Positions 44,060-53,106 of a DNA stretch of 64,000 bases are shown here, piece by piece. The translations under genes and the position numbers were made by a program. Every line of letters begins with the position of its first letter. Within the stretch, counting starts at the first letter, position 1. The notes below the pieces were generated by a model. The model did not search any database and was not told the origin of the DNA. It saw nothing but the letters and a program-made list of their open reading frames with translations. The DNA lies in NCBI GenBank assembly GCA_011390365.1, contig JAABSM010000006.1, forward strand, positions 1 through 64,000, in the 5' to 3' direction. The DNA is from Gammaproteobacteria bacterium (GTDB taxonomy: Bacteria; Pseudomonadota; Gammaproteobacteria; Chromatiales; Chromatiaceae).

Positions 44060-44944
44060 ATGGCTCTGTTTCATCTTCGTCCCTCTCGCAAACTGCTGCT
44101 CACCGCCGCCATCGGGCTGACCCTCTCCGCGACGCCGCTGGTCGCCCCCCTGGCCTCCCAGGAAGCGACCGCGGAAGCGCAGCAGCCCGCCGCCGAGGAG
44201 ATGGACGGCAACACCGCGGTAATCAGCGTCAACGGCACCCCGGTGACGCGCAACATGTTTACCATCTTCTACCAGCGCACCGTGCCCCAGCAGGCCCAGA
44301 AGGAGGAGCTGAGCGACCAGATGCGTACCGCGCTGCTGGATCAACTGGTCAACTACCTGATCCTGGCCGACGAAGCGGAGAAGCTCGGACTGGACAAGCA
44401 ACCGGAGGTCCAGGCGGGCCTGGAGCTGGTGCGGGCCGAGTATCTCGCCAACCTGGTGCTCAATCGGGAATCGGTGGCCAATCCGATCACCGAAGAGGAG
44501 CTCAAGGCCCTCTACGACGAGGCCAGCGCCGGCCCCGCCGAGAAGGAGTACAAGGCGCGCCACATCCTGCTCAAGGAGGAGCAGGAAGCCCGGGATGTCA
44601 TCACCAGCCTGGATGAGGGCGGCGACTTTCAGGAACTCGCCAAGGAGCTCTCCACCGGACCCTCCGGACCCTCCGGCGGTGATCTTGGGTGGTTCGGCGC
44701 CGGCCGGATGGTGCCGGAGTTCGAACAGGCGGTCATGGCCCTGGAGCCCGGCAGCCACACCGCCGAGCCGGTAAAGACCCAGTTCGGCTGGCATGTCGTT
44801 CTCCTTGAGGAGACGCGTGAGAAGGCCAAGCCTACCTTCGACAAGATGAAGGGCAAACTGCTTCAGCAGGAGCAGCGCAAGCGGCTCTCCGACTATCTCA
44901 AGAAACTGCGCGCGGATGCCGATGTGCAGGTGCTTGCGGAGTAA
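44060..44944 (+). CDS. Periplasmic peptidyl-prolyl isomerase, parvulin/PpiC type
   Basis: A 294-residue exported foldase. A signal peptide (LLLTAAIGLTLSATPLVAPL) is followed by a SurA-N-like helical chaperone part and a parvulin domain at about residues 165-260: YKARHILLKEE, AKELSTGPSGPSGGDLGWFG, MVPEFEQAV and TQFGWHVVLLE. It speeds proline isomerisation in exported proteins. An 'aggaggatt' ribosome site precedes the ATG. Confidence 0.9.
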   Translation: MALFHLRPSRKLLLTAAIGLTLSATPLVAPLASQEATAEAQQPAAEEMDGNTAVISVNGTPVTRNMFTIFYQRTVPQQAQKEELSDQMRTALLDQLVNYLILADEAEKLGLDKQPEVQAGLELVRAEYLANLVLNRESVANPITEEELKALYDEASAGPAEKEYKARHILLKEEQEARDVITSLDEGGDFQELAKELSTGPSGPSGGDLGWFGAGRMVPEFEQAVMALEPGSHTAEPVKTQFGWHVVLLEETREKAKPTFDKMKGKLLQQEQRKRLSDYLKKLRADADVQVLAE

Positions 44945-44973
44945 CTGACGGTTTCGGGGGCAGAAAAACCCTA

Positions 44974-45055
44974 ACCACAGAGAACACAGAGCACACAGAG
45001 AGCAATACACGCACACCCTCTCCATTACCTCTGTGTTCTCTGCGTTCTCCGTGGT
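44974..45055. repeat. 'cacagag' inverted intergenic repeat
   Basis: ACCACAGAGAACACAGAGCA (44974 on) and the complementary CTGTGTTCTCTGCGTTCTCC (45031 on) form arms of about 26 bases. Similar motifs lie at 30385 and 41944. This is the start of a 496-base gap without genes (44945-45440). Confidence 0.7.
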
Positions 45056-45143
45056 GTATTTTTTTTCGCAAATCGCCTATCCTTTGCGCCTTCGCGACGC
45101 GAGCTAATACCCTAGCACCACCATGTCTAAGTCATCCAGGCAT

Positions 45144-45366
45144 GGGGAGGTTGAACCTTTAGGCTGGCCGTGATCGAACTCGGCCCGGCTAAAGCCTCAA
45201 CCTCCCCGAGAAGTTGTCGCGAAAACTTATGCGCGGGTAACTATTCAGATCTTTATCCGCAAAGAGGAAAAATTGGACACAATTAACAGGATTTCCCAGG
45301 ATTTACAGGATATGAAATGTAAAAATCCTGTTAATCTTGGAACATCCTGTTAATCCTGTCTATTTC
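45144..45366. repeat. Intergenic repeat module, second copy
   Basis: A palindrome of about 27-base arms (GGGGAGGTTGAACCTTTAGG from 45144 and CGGCCCGGCTAAAGCCTCAA from 45181, ending at 45207) is followed by 'acaattaacaggatttcc...' and its complement (45274-45366). The same two components occur at 33803-34000. No gene is visible. Confidence 0.7.
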
Positions 45367-45440
45367 TTATATGCTGAGTCCGGTGCTGAGTAGTTACATG
45401 CGCGGTTGTACTAGCCCCACTGTATGAGGATATTAATCCT

Positions 45441-46082
45441 ATGGCCCGATCCATTGTTGTCGTCGACTACGGCATGGGAAACCTGCGTTCCGTCTCCAAG
45501 GCGATCGAGCATGTCTGCGCCGCCGGCGATCAGGTCATGGTTACCGATGACCCCCAGCGCATCGCCGACGCCGACCGCATTGTGTTCCCCGGTCAGGGCG
45601 CGGCGCGGGACTGCATGGCGGCTTTATCGGATCACCACCTCAATCGCGCGATCCTCGACACCGCCCGCGACAAACCCTTTCTGGGGATCTGCATGGGCCT
45701 GCAAGTGCTGATGGAGTTCAGCGAGGAGAACGACGGAACCCCCCTGCTCGGCCTCTTTCCCGGTCAGGTGCGACGCTTCCCCGACACTTCGGATGCCAAC
45801 GGTAACCGCCTCAAGGTCCCCCACATGGGCTGGAGCGAAGTGGAACAGACCCGGGAACACGCGCTATGGGAAGGGATCGACGACAACGCCCGCTTCTATT
45901 TCGTGCACAGCTACTTCGTCGATCCGACCGACTCGACGCTCACCGTCGGCGCCACCGACTACGCCGCCCGCTTTACCGCGGCGCTGGCCAGGGGCAACCT
46001 CTTCGCCGTGCAATTCCACCCGGAAAAGAGCGCCGACGCGGGCCTTAGGCTGTTGCGCAACTTCGTGGAGTGGCAGGCCTGA
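45441..46082 (+). CDS. hisH: Imidazole glycerol phosphate synthase, glutaminase subunit HisH
   Basis: A 213-residue class I glutamine amidotransferase that supplies ammonia to HisF in histidine synthesis. The nucleophile is in FLGICMGLQVL; the catalytic His and Glu are in AVQFHPEKS. The start MARSIVVVDYGMGNLRSV is standard. A GAGGA site lies before the ATG. hisA follows 50 bases later. Neither hisB before nor hisF after is present. Confidence 0.95.
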   Translation: MARSIVVVDYGMGNLRSVSKAIEHVCAAGDQVMVTDDPQRIADADRIVFPGQGAARDCMAALSDHHLNRAILDTARDKPFLGICMGLQVLMEFSEENDGTPLLGLFPGQVRRFPDTSDANGNRLKVPHMGWSEVEQTREHALWEGIDDNARFYFVHSYFVDPTDSTLTVGATDYAARFTAALARGNLFAVQFHPEKSADAGLRLLRNFVEWQA

Positions 46083-46132
46083 AGAGGGCCGCCGCTCGTC
46101 TTTTCAACCGACCAAGATAAGCGAGTAGAGCC

Positions 46133-46876
46133 TTGTTACTGATTCCCGCCATTGATCTCAAGGACGGCCAATGCGTACGCCTGCGCCAGGGCCGAATGGA
46201 TGACGATACCGTCTTTTCCGATAGCCCGGTGGAGACCGCCTCACGCTGGGTAAAGGCGGGAGGCAGGCGCCTGCACCTGGTCGATCTCAACGGCGCCTTC
46301 GCCGGAGAGCCGGTCAATGGCGACTCGATTCGCGCCATCGCCCGGGAATTCCCGGATCTGCCGATCCAGGTGGGCGGCGGCATTCGCGACGAAGCGACCA
46401 TTGAGACCTACCTGAAAGCCGGGGTCAGCTACGCCATCATCGGCACCCAGGCGGTGAAAGAGCCGGAATTCGTCGCCCGCGCCTGCAAGGCCTTTCCCGG
46501 GCAGGTGATCGTCGGCCTGGACGCCAAGGATGGCATGGTGGCGATCAGCGGCTGGGCGGAGATCACCAACCAGCGGGTGGACGAACTGGCGAAACGTTTC
46601 GAGCAGGATGGGGTCAGCGCCATCGTCTACACCGATATCGGCCGCGACGGCATGATGACCGGCGTCAACGTGGACGCCACCGCGGCGCTGGCGCGGGCGG
46701 TGGCGATCCCCATTATCGCCTCCGGCGGCATCACCAACCTGGATGACATCCGCGCCCTGTGCGAGGCGGATACCAACAACATCACCGGGGCGATCACCGG
46801 GCGGGCGATCTACGAAGGGACCCTGGACTTCGCGGAAGGACAGCAGCTGGCGGACCGACTAAGCGCGGCCTCCTGA
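46133..46876 (+). CDS. hisA: Phosphoribosylformimino-AICAR-phosphate isomerase HisA
   Basis: A 247-residue TIM-barrel isomerase, fourth step of histidine synthesis. The start [20 protein letters not shown] is the classic HisA N-terminus and carries the catalytic Asp; [12 protein letters not shown] and [10 protein letters not shown], with the second Asp, follow. The initiation codon is TTG at 46133; no ATG lies at the right place, and the conserved N-terminus makes this start certain. It is followed by a hairpin and the convergent glutaredoxin gene instead of hisF. Confidence 0.95.
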   Translation: MLLIPAIDLKDGQCVRLRQGRMDDDTVFSDSPVETASRWVKAGGRRLHLVDLNGAFAGEPVNGDSIRAIAREFPDLPIQVGGGIRDEATIETYLKAGVSYAIIGTQAVKEPEFVARACKAFPGQVIVGLDAKDGMVAISGWAEITNQRVDELAKRFEQDGVSAIVYTDIGRDGMMTGVNVDATAALARAVAIPIIASGGITNLDDIRALCEADTNNITGAITGRAIYEGTLDFAEGQQLADRLSAAS

Positions 46877-46918
46877 TAACATAACCCGCACCTGGTTTTC
46901 GGGAACCGCGAGATTCTC

Positions 46919-46956
46919 AAAACACGCGAAAAACAAATAGGAATTTTCGCGTGTTT
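46919..46956. terminator. Bidirectional terminator-like hairpin
   Basis: AAAACACGCGAAAA pairs with TTTTCGCGTGTTT across an 11-base loop, giving A-runs and T-runs on both sides, between convergent hisA and the glutaredoxin gene. It probably ends both transcripts. Confidence 0.65.
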
Positions 46957-46976
46957 CGCGTATTTCGTCGTTTAAA

Positions 46977-47297
46977 TTAGCGACTGGCGGTGGCCTCGGT
47001 CACCATCTTCTTGAGATCGCCGCTGGCGTGCATCTCCAGGGTGATGTCGCAGCCGCCGATCAGTTCGCCATTGATATAGACCTGGGGAAAGGTGGGCCAG
47101 TCCGCGAATTTCGGAAGATTTTCGTACACCTCCTGATCCGCCAGCACATTGACGTGGGCGAATGGTGCGCCGCAGTCCTGAAGCGCGGCCGCGGTGCGGG
47201 AGGAAAATCCGCACATGGGAAACTGAGGCGTTCCCTTCATGAAAATGATTACCGGGTTCTTTTCAACAAGATCCTTTATTCGCTCCAATGGGTCCAT
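46977..47297 (-). CDS. grxD: Monothiol glutaredoxin (Grx4 type)
   Basis: A 106-residue protein of the monothiol glutaredoxin family that carries and delivers [2Fe-2S] clusters. The active site CGFS (PMCGFSSRTAAAL) and the glutathione-binding WPTFPQVYINGELIGGCD are intact. A GGAGG site lies seven bases before the ATG at 47297; a GTG directly upstream could also be read. Its start is divergent from thyA across 95 bases. Confidence 0.95.
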   Translation of the reverse strand: MDPLERIKDLVEKNPVIIFMKGTPQFPMCGFSSRTAAALQDCGAPFAHVNVLADQEVYENLPKFADWPTFPQVYINGELIGGCDITLEMHASGDLKKMVTEATASR

Positions 47298-47392
47298 CAC
47301 GACACCTCCATCGTTATTGAATGACTAGGGTTTCGCCAACATGGGATCCACAGCGCGGCTTTGCAAGACAGATCCTTTACTTCGGCCATGAC

Positions 47393-48232
47393 ATGAAAGC
47401 ATACCACGACCTCCTTCGTGACATCATCGACAACGGCATCGATCGGGGCGATCGCACCGGCGTCGGCACCCGCGCCCTGTTCGGACGCCAGATACGCTTC
47501 GACCTGCAACAGGGGTTCCCGCTGGTCACCACCAAACGCATTCACCTCAAAAGCGTGATCCACGAACTGCTGTGGTTCCTGTCAGGGGCCACCAACAACA
47601 TGCCGCTGCGCGAACAAGGCGTCTCGATCTGGAACGAATGGGCGCGGGACGACGGCGATCTAGGCCCGATCTACGGCGCCCAGTGGCGATCCTGGCAATG
47701 CCCGGACGGGCGCGTCATCGACCAGATCGCCGAACTGATGCAACAACTGAGGGAAAAGCCACACTCTCGCCGACACCTCATCTCGGCCTGGAATCCGGCG
47801 GATCTTCCAGACGAGTCTATCCCACCTCAGGCCAATGTCGAACAGGGGCGCATGGCGTTGGCCCCTTGCCACTGCCTGTTTCAGTTCTTCATTGCCGACG
47901 GTCGCCTCTCCTGCCAGCTCTACCAGCGCAGCGCCGATTGCTTCCTCGGCGTGCCGTTCAACATCGCCAGCTACGCGCTGCTCACCCACATGATCGCCCA
48001 GCAGTGCGATCTCCTCCCGGGCGAGTTCATTCACACCTTTGGCGATCTGCACCTCTACAGCAACCACCTGACCGACGAGATCGTCTTCGAGCAGTTGCGA
48101 CGTGAGCCCCGCCCCCTGCCGCAACTGAGGATCCTGCGTCGTGCCGACGACATCTTCTGCTACCGCTTCGAGGATTTTCTCTTCGAGGGCTATGACCCCC
48201 ACCCGGCCATTCGCGCCCCGATCGCGGTCTGA
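47393..48232 (+). CDS. thyA: Thymidylate synthase
   Basis: A 279-residue enzyme that methylates dUMP to dTMP with methylene-tetrahydrofolate. Conserved parts are [49 protein letters not shown], the catalytic Cys in [10 protein letters not shown], and the dUMP site [20 protein letters not shown]. Length is close to the short bacterial form with a small insertion (264 in E. coli). The ATG at 47393 is the family start. dfrA is not adjacent. Confidence 0.96.
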   Translation: MKAYHDLLRDIIDNGIDRGDRTGVGTRALFGRQIRFDLQQGFPLVTTKRIHLKSVIHELLWFLSGATNNMPLREQGVSIWNEWARDDGDLGPIYGAQWRSWQCPDGRVIDQIAELMQQLREKPHSRRHLISAWNPADLPDESIPPQANVEQGRMALAPCHCLFQFFIADGRLSCQLYQRSADCFLGVPFNIASYALLTHMIAQQCDLLPGEFIHTFGDLHLYSNHLTDEIVFEQLRREPRPLPQLRILRRADDIFCYRFEDFLFEGYDPHPAIRAPIAV

Positions 48233-48316
48233 GGGTTACTACAGTCGCGCCAGCGTATCCATGAGATCTCTCGCGGGGGCGCGGAGATCACGGCGCTGGA
48301 CTCACCCCCAGCCATA

Positions 48317-48820
48317 CTAATCGGCAGGCAACTCCAGTTCCGCCCCTACCCCGACGCCGTTGCGATGGAACCAGCCCTGGTTAACCTCCAGCGCCCACAG
48401 GGTCGGCGAAGAGGCCTGATGGATCGTGGCGCCACCGTCGGGAGGCATCTCAACGACCTCCGTGAGTACCCCTTCGGCTGAAAAAAAGCCGATAGCAAGG
48501 GGAATATCCACCCCCTTCATCCAGAACCTAACCCGCTGGGGGTACTCGAATCGAAACAGCATGCCCCGATCATCCGGCAGTTGTCGAACTCCGGCAAGCC
48601 CCCGACCCCGACTCGTCGGAGAGATCGCCATGCGCACCTGAAGATCCGCGCCACCCACCCGGATTCGCCGCAACTCGCCATCCGTCCCGGCCGCCAGAGA
48701 TGACGACAGGCAGACCGCCAGCGCCAGCAGCCACCATGGCCAGGCCCAGCCGCGCATCAATCCGCCCGCCCCGCCCCGTCGCTCGCCGCTCGCCGTTTTC
48801 ACTTTTGTGCGTTTCCCCAC
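48317..48820 (-). CDS. DUF192 family protein, exported
   Basis: A protein of up to 167 residues from GTG at 48820, or 146 from ATG at 48757, which begins directly before a signal-peptide-like stretch (WPWWLLALAVCLSSSLAAG). The mature part is a DUF192 domain: ISPTSRGRGLAGVRQLPDD, GMLFRFEYPQRVRFWMKGVD, IPLAIGFFSAEG and the C-terminal ALEVNQGWFHRNGVGVG. The function of DUF192 is unknown. It is convergent with thyA. Confidence 0.85.
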   Translation of the reverse strand: MGKRTKVKTASGERRGGAGGLMRGWAWPWWLLALAVCLSSSLAAGTDGELRRIRVGGADLQVRMAISPTSRGRGLAGVRQLPDDRGMLFRFEYPQRVRFWMKGVDIPLAIGFFSAEGVLTEVVEMPPDGGATIHQASSPTLWALEVNQGWFHRNGVGVGAELELPAD

Positions 48821-48941
48821 TCGACATCTCAGGATTCATTGCGATATCTTAACGCGATTGTTCCGTGCACCGTGATATGGTCATTTCGCCCATTGAGCCG
48901 GGTCGAACTTAGCCGTAGTATTCATAACCGAGGAAACCATC

Positions 48942-49517
48942 ATGCACAAGAGATTCGCAGCACTTGCGCTGGCCGTCGCCATGACCCCCATAACCGGTAC
49001 CGCCGAAGAGAGTGCCGAGATGCAGCCCCGCATCGACGCCTCAAAGGCCGCCATTCAGGACTTTTTCGGCGCCCTCAAGGGGGAGCTGGTCAAGGGCATG
49101 AAGGAGGGCGGTCCGCCCCACGCCATCGATGTCTGCCACAAGGTCGCCGGGCCGATCACCGCCAACAAGGCCCAGGAACACGACATGCACCTCGCCCGCA
49201 CCAGCCTCAAGGTGCGTAATCCGGAAAACGCCCCGGACGCCTGGGAGAGTGGCGTACTCAAGCAATTCGAGGAGCGCAAGGCGAATGGCGAAGATCCCCA
49301 GAAGATCGCCCATGCGGAGATCGTCGAAGAGGATGGCCGTCAGGTATTTCGCTTCATGAAGGCGATCCCCACCGGCGAGGTCTGCCTCAAGTGTCACGGC
49401 GTGGAGACCGCCCCGGAGGTCCAGGCCAAGCTCGACGAGTACTATCCTGAAGACGAGGCCACCGGCTACTCTTTGGGGGACATCCGCGGCGCCTTCACCA
49501 TCAAGCAGGAGATGTAA
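48942..49517 (+). CDS. Tll0287-like (DUF3365) c-type haem protein
   Basis: A 191-residue periplasmic protein with a signal peptide (FAALALAVAMTPITGTA) and one haem c site, CLKCHG, near residue 146. The N-terminal helices and the conserved YPEDEATGYSLGDIRGAFT segment match the Tll0287-like family, which includes haem sensor or electron-transfer domains. It is a stand-alone domain here, not fused to a kinase. Confidence 0.85.
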   Translation: MHKRFAALALAVAMTPITGTAEESAEMQPRIDASKAAIQDFFGALKGELVKGMKEGGPPHAIDVCHKVAGPITANKAQEHDMHLARTSLKVRNPENAPDAWESGVLKQFEERKANGEDPQKIAHAEIVEEDGRQVFRFMKAIPTGEVCLKCHGVETAPEVQAKLDEYYPEDEATGYSLGDIRGAFTIKQEM

Positions 49518-49658
49518 GGGCCGAGTTGGCGGCCAGGGCATGGGAATCCCTGCGCTGCCGACAATTGTCACTTCATTTTCCGGGACCAATGTCCTACAAT
49601 GAAGAACATTAAGTTCGCAAATTTCTCCCCCGCACACTTCAATTTAGAGGGCTCGATC

Positions 49659-51455
49659 ATGATAGGGAACTTCGCGAGAACCGCTTCTCTCTGCCTGCTG
49701 CTGATTTTCGCCGTATTCGCCGAGTCGACCTTCGCCGCGGCACGCGTCGCGCCCAGCGCGATGAAGATCGGTGACATCACCACGTTCAGCGGAGAAGTGC
49801 TGGTGCGCTCCGCCGGAGAGTGGTCAAGGCTCTCCCGGACCCCTTATCCCCTATACAACACGGACAAGGTGATCACCAAGCGCGGGCGCGCCGAGATCCG
49901 ACTGGTCGACACCGGCGTGATGCGCATGGAGGCCAACTCCAACGTCACCATCAATCAGCGTTACGAGGGAGCGGGCAAGCTACGAACCGTAGCCCATCGC
50001 CAGGCCAACGTACTGGTTGGAGATGTGGTTTTTGGCGTCAACCTCAAGCAAGATGGTCCAAACCACTTCAATGTACGTACCCCTGGCATGATCGCGGCGA
50101 TTCGCGGAACGACGTTCCCGGTATCCGTTGCCGCGTCCGGTGAAACCGAGTACGACCTGGCGGGCGACGCAACCGTCTCCGGGGGCAACCGTGCCGGGTT
50201 GCTGGAAGCAGGCGTTCTCGAATCTTCCGATATCGATGTACCGGTTTCCGAGCTGCCGGGAATCGACCGCGAAGTCGCCAGATTGCCGTTCCAGAAACAG
50301 GCTGCTGAAGCCGTCAAACTCAGCGATAATGCAAGGCGGATGAAGGACAGAAGCGACGCCTTGGAGCAGATCGCTTCACCCATTACCGACATCGCCACTC
50401 GAACCCTCGCCAATGCCAGCGCCTACTCGGCGGCAGCGGCCACCTCTCTCGCCTACGCAGAGGCGGCGGTAACCGATGCGGAATTGGCGGTGATCGAGAC
50501 CGAATACATGTCGAATGGCCCGGATGCAGAAGCGGTAGCCTACTACCAGGACGGAACCCGCTCACTAACAAAACACCTCTCCGCCCGGCTCTCGGAGATG
50601 GGCAGCGCCCTTATCCCCTCTGCGCAGGCGGAAACCAACATGGACCCTGTTGCCTTCGCGAAGGAAGCCCTCGAAGAGGCCAGGAACAGCCTTAATCGGA
50701 CCCGAGCGGCGGCGGAACTGGCGCAAGCAAATCAAGCCACGATCGAAGAGTGCAACGCATGGATGGACGATCACTCCGTCGACTTCGCGCAGCCGGGTGC
50801 CTGCGACGCGCTAAGCGGCGACGCGGTTGCTGAATGCAACACTTGTACCTTGCAACTGCTCAGGCTTAAGGCCGCCATCGCCCAGGCCAATGCCAACCTC
50901 GCGGCGGCCGAAGCCGATGTCGCCGTCGCTTACGCCCAGGTCGCCTTCGCCCAGGCTGTGGGAGACAGCGAAACAGCTGCCGCCGCCCAAAAGGTCCTGG
51001 AGATCCCCAAAAAGCGCGCGGAGGATGCCCGAAAGGCGGCGGAATTCGCAGAGTCAGCCTACAATCAGGCCACCCAGACCACCGATCCAGAGGCCCTTAG
51101 ACTGCTGGTGATCCGGGTGGAGACCTCCATGGCCGCCGCCATCGCCGCCGGCAATGCGGCAGAAGCCCAGCAGCTCGCGGCCTTGGCGATCATTCAGAGC
51201 GCGTACGGCAAGGAGGTGGATGACCTCGAGAACTTCCATCGTTGGTCCGACCAAGCGATGGCGGCCCTGGATGAAGCCTTCGCAACCGATGACCCGGGCA
51301 AGGCGGAAGAGGCCAGGCGGAAGGCCGAAGAAGCGGCTAAAAATTCCGAGAACGGCGGCGGCAGCCCCATCCCGGGTCCCGGCGGTCCTCCGGAAAGGGG
51401 CGGCAGCTCCACCGGTGGCGGCTCGGCCAGCCCGATTGGGGCTTCCCAGGAGTAG
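49659..51455 (+). CDS. FecR-domain protein with long alanine-rich coiled coil
   Basis: A 598-residue exported protein (start at 49659 for the GAGGG site; an ATG at 49599 adds 20). A signal peptide (LCLLLIFAVFAESTFA) precedes a FecR-like domain at about 30-170: GDITTFSGEVLVRSAGEWSR, LYNTDKVITKRGRAEIRL and FNVRTPGMIAAIRGTTF. From about 220 to 560 the sequence is Ala/Glu-rich helices, with two Cys-containing spots (TIEECNAWM, PGACDALSGDAVAECNTCTL). The tail is Gly/Pro/Ser-rich. It probably acts in the periplasm or at the cell surface. Confidence 0.75.
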   Translation: MIGNFARTASLCLLLIFAVFAESTFAAARVAPSAMKIGDITTFSGEVLVRSAGEWSRLSRTPYPLYNTDKVITKRGRAEIRLVDTGVMRMEANSNVTINQRYEGAGKLRTVAHRQANVLVGDVVFGVNLKQDGPNHFNVRTPGMIAAIRGTTFPVSVAASGETEYDLAGDATVSGGNRAGLLEAGVLESSDIDVPVSELPGIDREVARLPFQKQAAEAVKLSDNARRMKDRSDALEQIASPITDIATRTLANASAYSAAAATSLAYAEAAVTDAELAVIETEYMSNGPDAEAVAYYQDGTRSLTKHLSARLSEMGSALIPSAQAETNMDPVAFAKEALEEARNSLNRTRAAAELAQANQATIEECNAWMDDHSVDFAQPGACDALSGDAVAECNTCTLQLLRLKAAIAQANANLAAAEADVAVAYAQVAFAQAVGDSETAAAAQKVLEIPKKRAEDARKAAEFAESAYNQATQTTDPEALRLLVIRVETSMAAAIAAGNAAEAQQLAALAIIQSAYGKEVDDLENFHRWSDQAMAALDEAFATDDPGKAEEARRKAEEAAKNSENGGGSPIPGPGGPPERGGSSTGGGSASPIGASQE

Positions 51456-51495
51456 CCCACCGAAGCGATCGCGGCACGCATGCTTCATCACCAAG

Positions 51496-51518
51496 CCAAC
51501 CGCCCCGGAGGCGGTTGG
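51496..51518. terminator. GC hairpin after the FecR-domain gene
   Basis: CCAACCGCC and GGCGGTTGG enclose a five-base loop 40 bases after the stop. No T-run follows, so termination efficiency is uncertain. Confidence 0.5.
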
Positions 51519-51615
51519 CGAGTGTGATGATGCCTAAGATACTACATCATTCCGACCCCTATCTGGCCGCCAAGGCGCTTGAGGGGTAAACCATCCTCGT
51601 CTTTCTCCTACATCA

Positions 51616-53106
51616 TTGAACGACACTCCATTTCGCCGTCCCGATCAGTGGCTTTATGTCGCCTTCCTTGGGCTGATCTTGTGGATGCCACTGCCCATCG
51701 GTTCGGTTCCGTTCTGGGCGAACAGCCTGTTGCAGGCATGGGTCTTCGCCCTGTCGGCGGTAATGTTGGTGCTGCTTGCAAACGGCAGGATTCGCCAGAC
51801 CTCGGCGCTGTACGCGGCAAGATACCTCTTCGGAATACTTGGCGCCTGGCTGCTGTGGCTTTTGCTGCAACGCATGCCCCTGCCGAGAGAGTATCTGGCG
51901 TCGCTATCCTCCGGCGCCGGCGACTTTCTTGCTCTCACGCAACCACTGGCGACAGCGCCAGAGACCGCGCACCTCAGCCTCTACCCTTTCGCCACGACCA
52001 CGGCCATACTTAACACCTTCGCCTACGCACTCTTCCTCGCCCTCGCCCTGCAGCTGATCAACAGCTCGCGGCGGATCCGCACCCTGCTCTGGGTCATCAT
52101 TGCATGCGGCATCTTCCAGGCGGTTTATGGCGGTCTTGCGGCGCTGAGCCACTCCACCGTCGCTACCGGTACCTTCGTCAATCGCAACCATCTTGGCGGC
52201 TACCTCGAGATGTGCCTGGCCGTGGGTATAGGGCTGCTCCTCTCCGAAACCGGGGACATACAGATGGTCAGTTGGCGACACCGACTCTTCACCGTCCTGC
52301 GCTGGCTATCCGGGCCGAAATTTCGCTTGCGCCTGGGCCTGGCGTTGATGGTGGTGACCCTGGTACTCACCCGCTCGCGGGGGGCCAACACCGCCTTTTT
52401 CGTCAGCCTCATCCTCGCCGGAGCGGTATGGTTGTACATCACCCGCAAACGTCCAAGCATCGCCGCGATGCTGATGCTGGCAAGCATCTTCGTGATTGAC
52501 ATCATCATCCTCGGTGAATGGTTCGGGCTCGACAAGGTCGTGCAACGTATCCAGGAGACCAGCGCGGCAACGGAGATGCGGGATGATGTGTGGCTGGAGA
52601 CCTCGCGCATCTGGAGCGACTTTCCGGTAACAGGGACCGGCGCGGGTTCCTTCGTGTCGATCTTTGCCTCCTATCGCGATGCCGCCAGCGCCGGAGCCAA
52701 CGTCTTTCTGCGTCACGCCCACAACGACTACCTGGAATTCCTGATTGAAACCGGCCCGGTGGGCCTGTTGCTGTTGGCGAGCGTTGCCTTGCTGGCCCTG
52801 CGCCAGGCCTGGCTGGCGATGTCGACCCGCCATCGGCCCTTGCTGCAGGGGCTGGGGTTTGGCAGTCTGATGGGGATTATCGCGATCCTCTACCACTCCA
52901 TCGCCGACTTCAATCTGCGCATCCCCTCCAATGCGATGATGTTCATGTTACTGATCGGTCTCGCCTATATCGGCGCCCACTACCGTTCACCTCGTCCAGA
53001 GCCGCGCCGCCCTGTCATCCCAGCATCCGACGGGCGAGAGGACGATACTGGAGACCGTACAGCATCTGCAGGTAGCGGCGTGTCTCGGAGCGCTCGAGAT
53101 CGGTGA
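51616..53106 (+). CDS. O-antigen ligase / Wzy-like polymerase family protein
   Basis: A 496-residue inner-membrane protein with about twelve helices. The family signature is [13 protein letters not shown] before a large loop, and the periplasmic loop ends [20 protein letters not shown]. Such proteins attach or polymerise undecaprenyl-linked glycans; the substrate is unknown. The frame opens with TTG at 51616 because no ATG precedes the first helix. The last 30 residues (from about RPEPRRP) are low in complexity and overlap the convergent sucrose synthase gene by 92 bases. Confidence 0.82.
   Translation: MNDTPFRRPDQWLYVAFLGLILWMPLPIGSVPFWANSLLQAWVFALSAVMLVLLANGRIRQTSALYAARYLFGILGAWLLWLLLQRMPLPREYLASLSSGAGDFLALTQPLATAPETAHLSLYPFATTTAILNTFAYALFLALALQLINSSRRIRTLLWVIIACGIFQAVYGGLAALSHSTVATGTFVNRNHLGGYLEMCLAVGIGLLLSETGDIQMVSWRHRLFTVLRWLSGPKFRLRLGLALMVVTLVLTRSRGANTAFFVSLILAGAVWLYITRKRPSIAAMLMLASIFVIDIIILGEWFGLDKVVQRIQETSAATEMRDDVWLETSRIWSDFPVTGTGAGSFVSIFASYRDAASAGANVFLRHAHNDYLEFLIETGPVGLLLLASVALLALRQAWLAMSTRHRPLLQGLGFGSLMGIIAILYHSIADFNLRIPSNAMMFMLLIGLAYIGAHYRSPRPEPRRPVIPASDGREDDTGDRTASAGSGVSRSARDR

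Noticed and set aside
48239-48316. Terminator between thyA and the DUF192 gene
   Set aside because: No stem with T-run could be found in this 78-base space.
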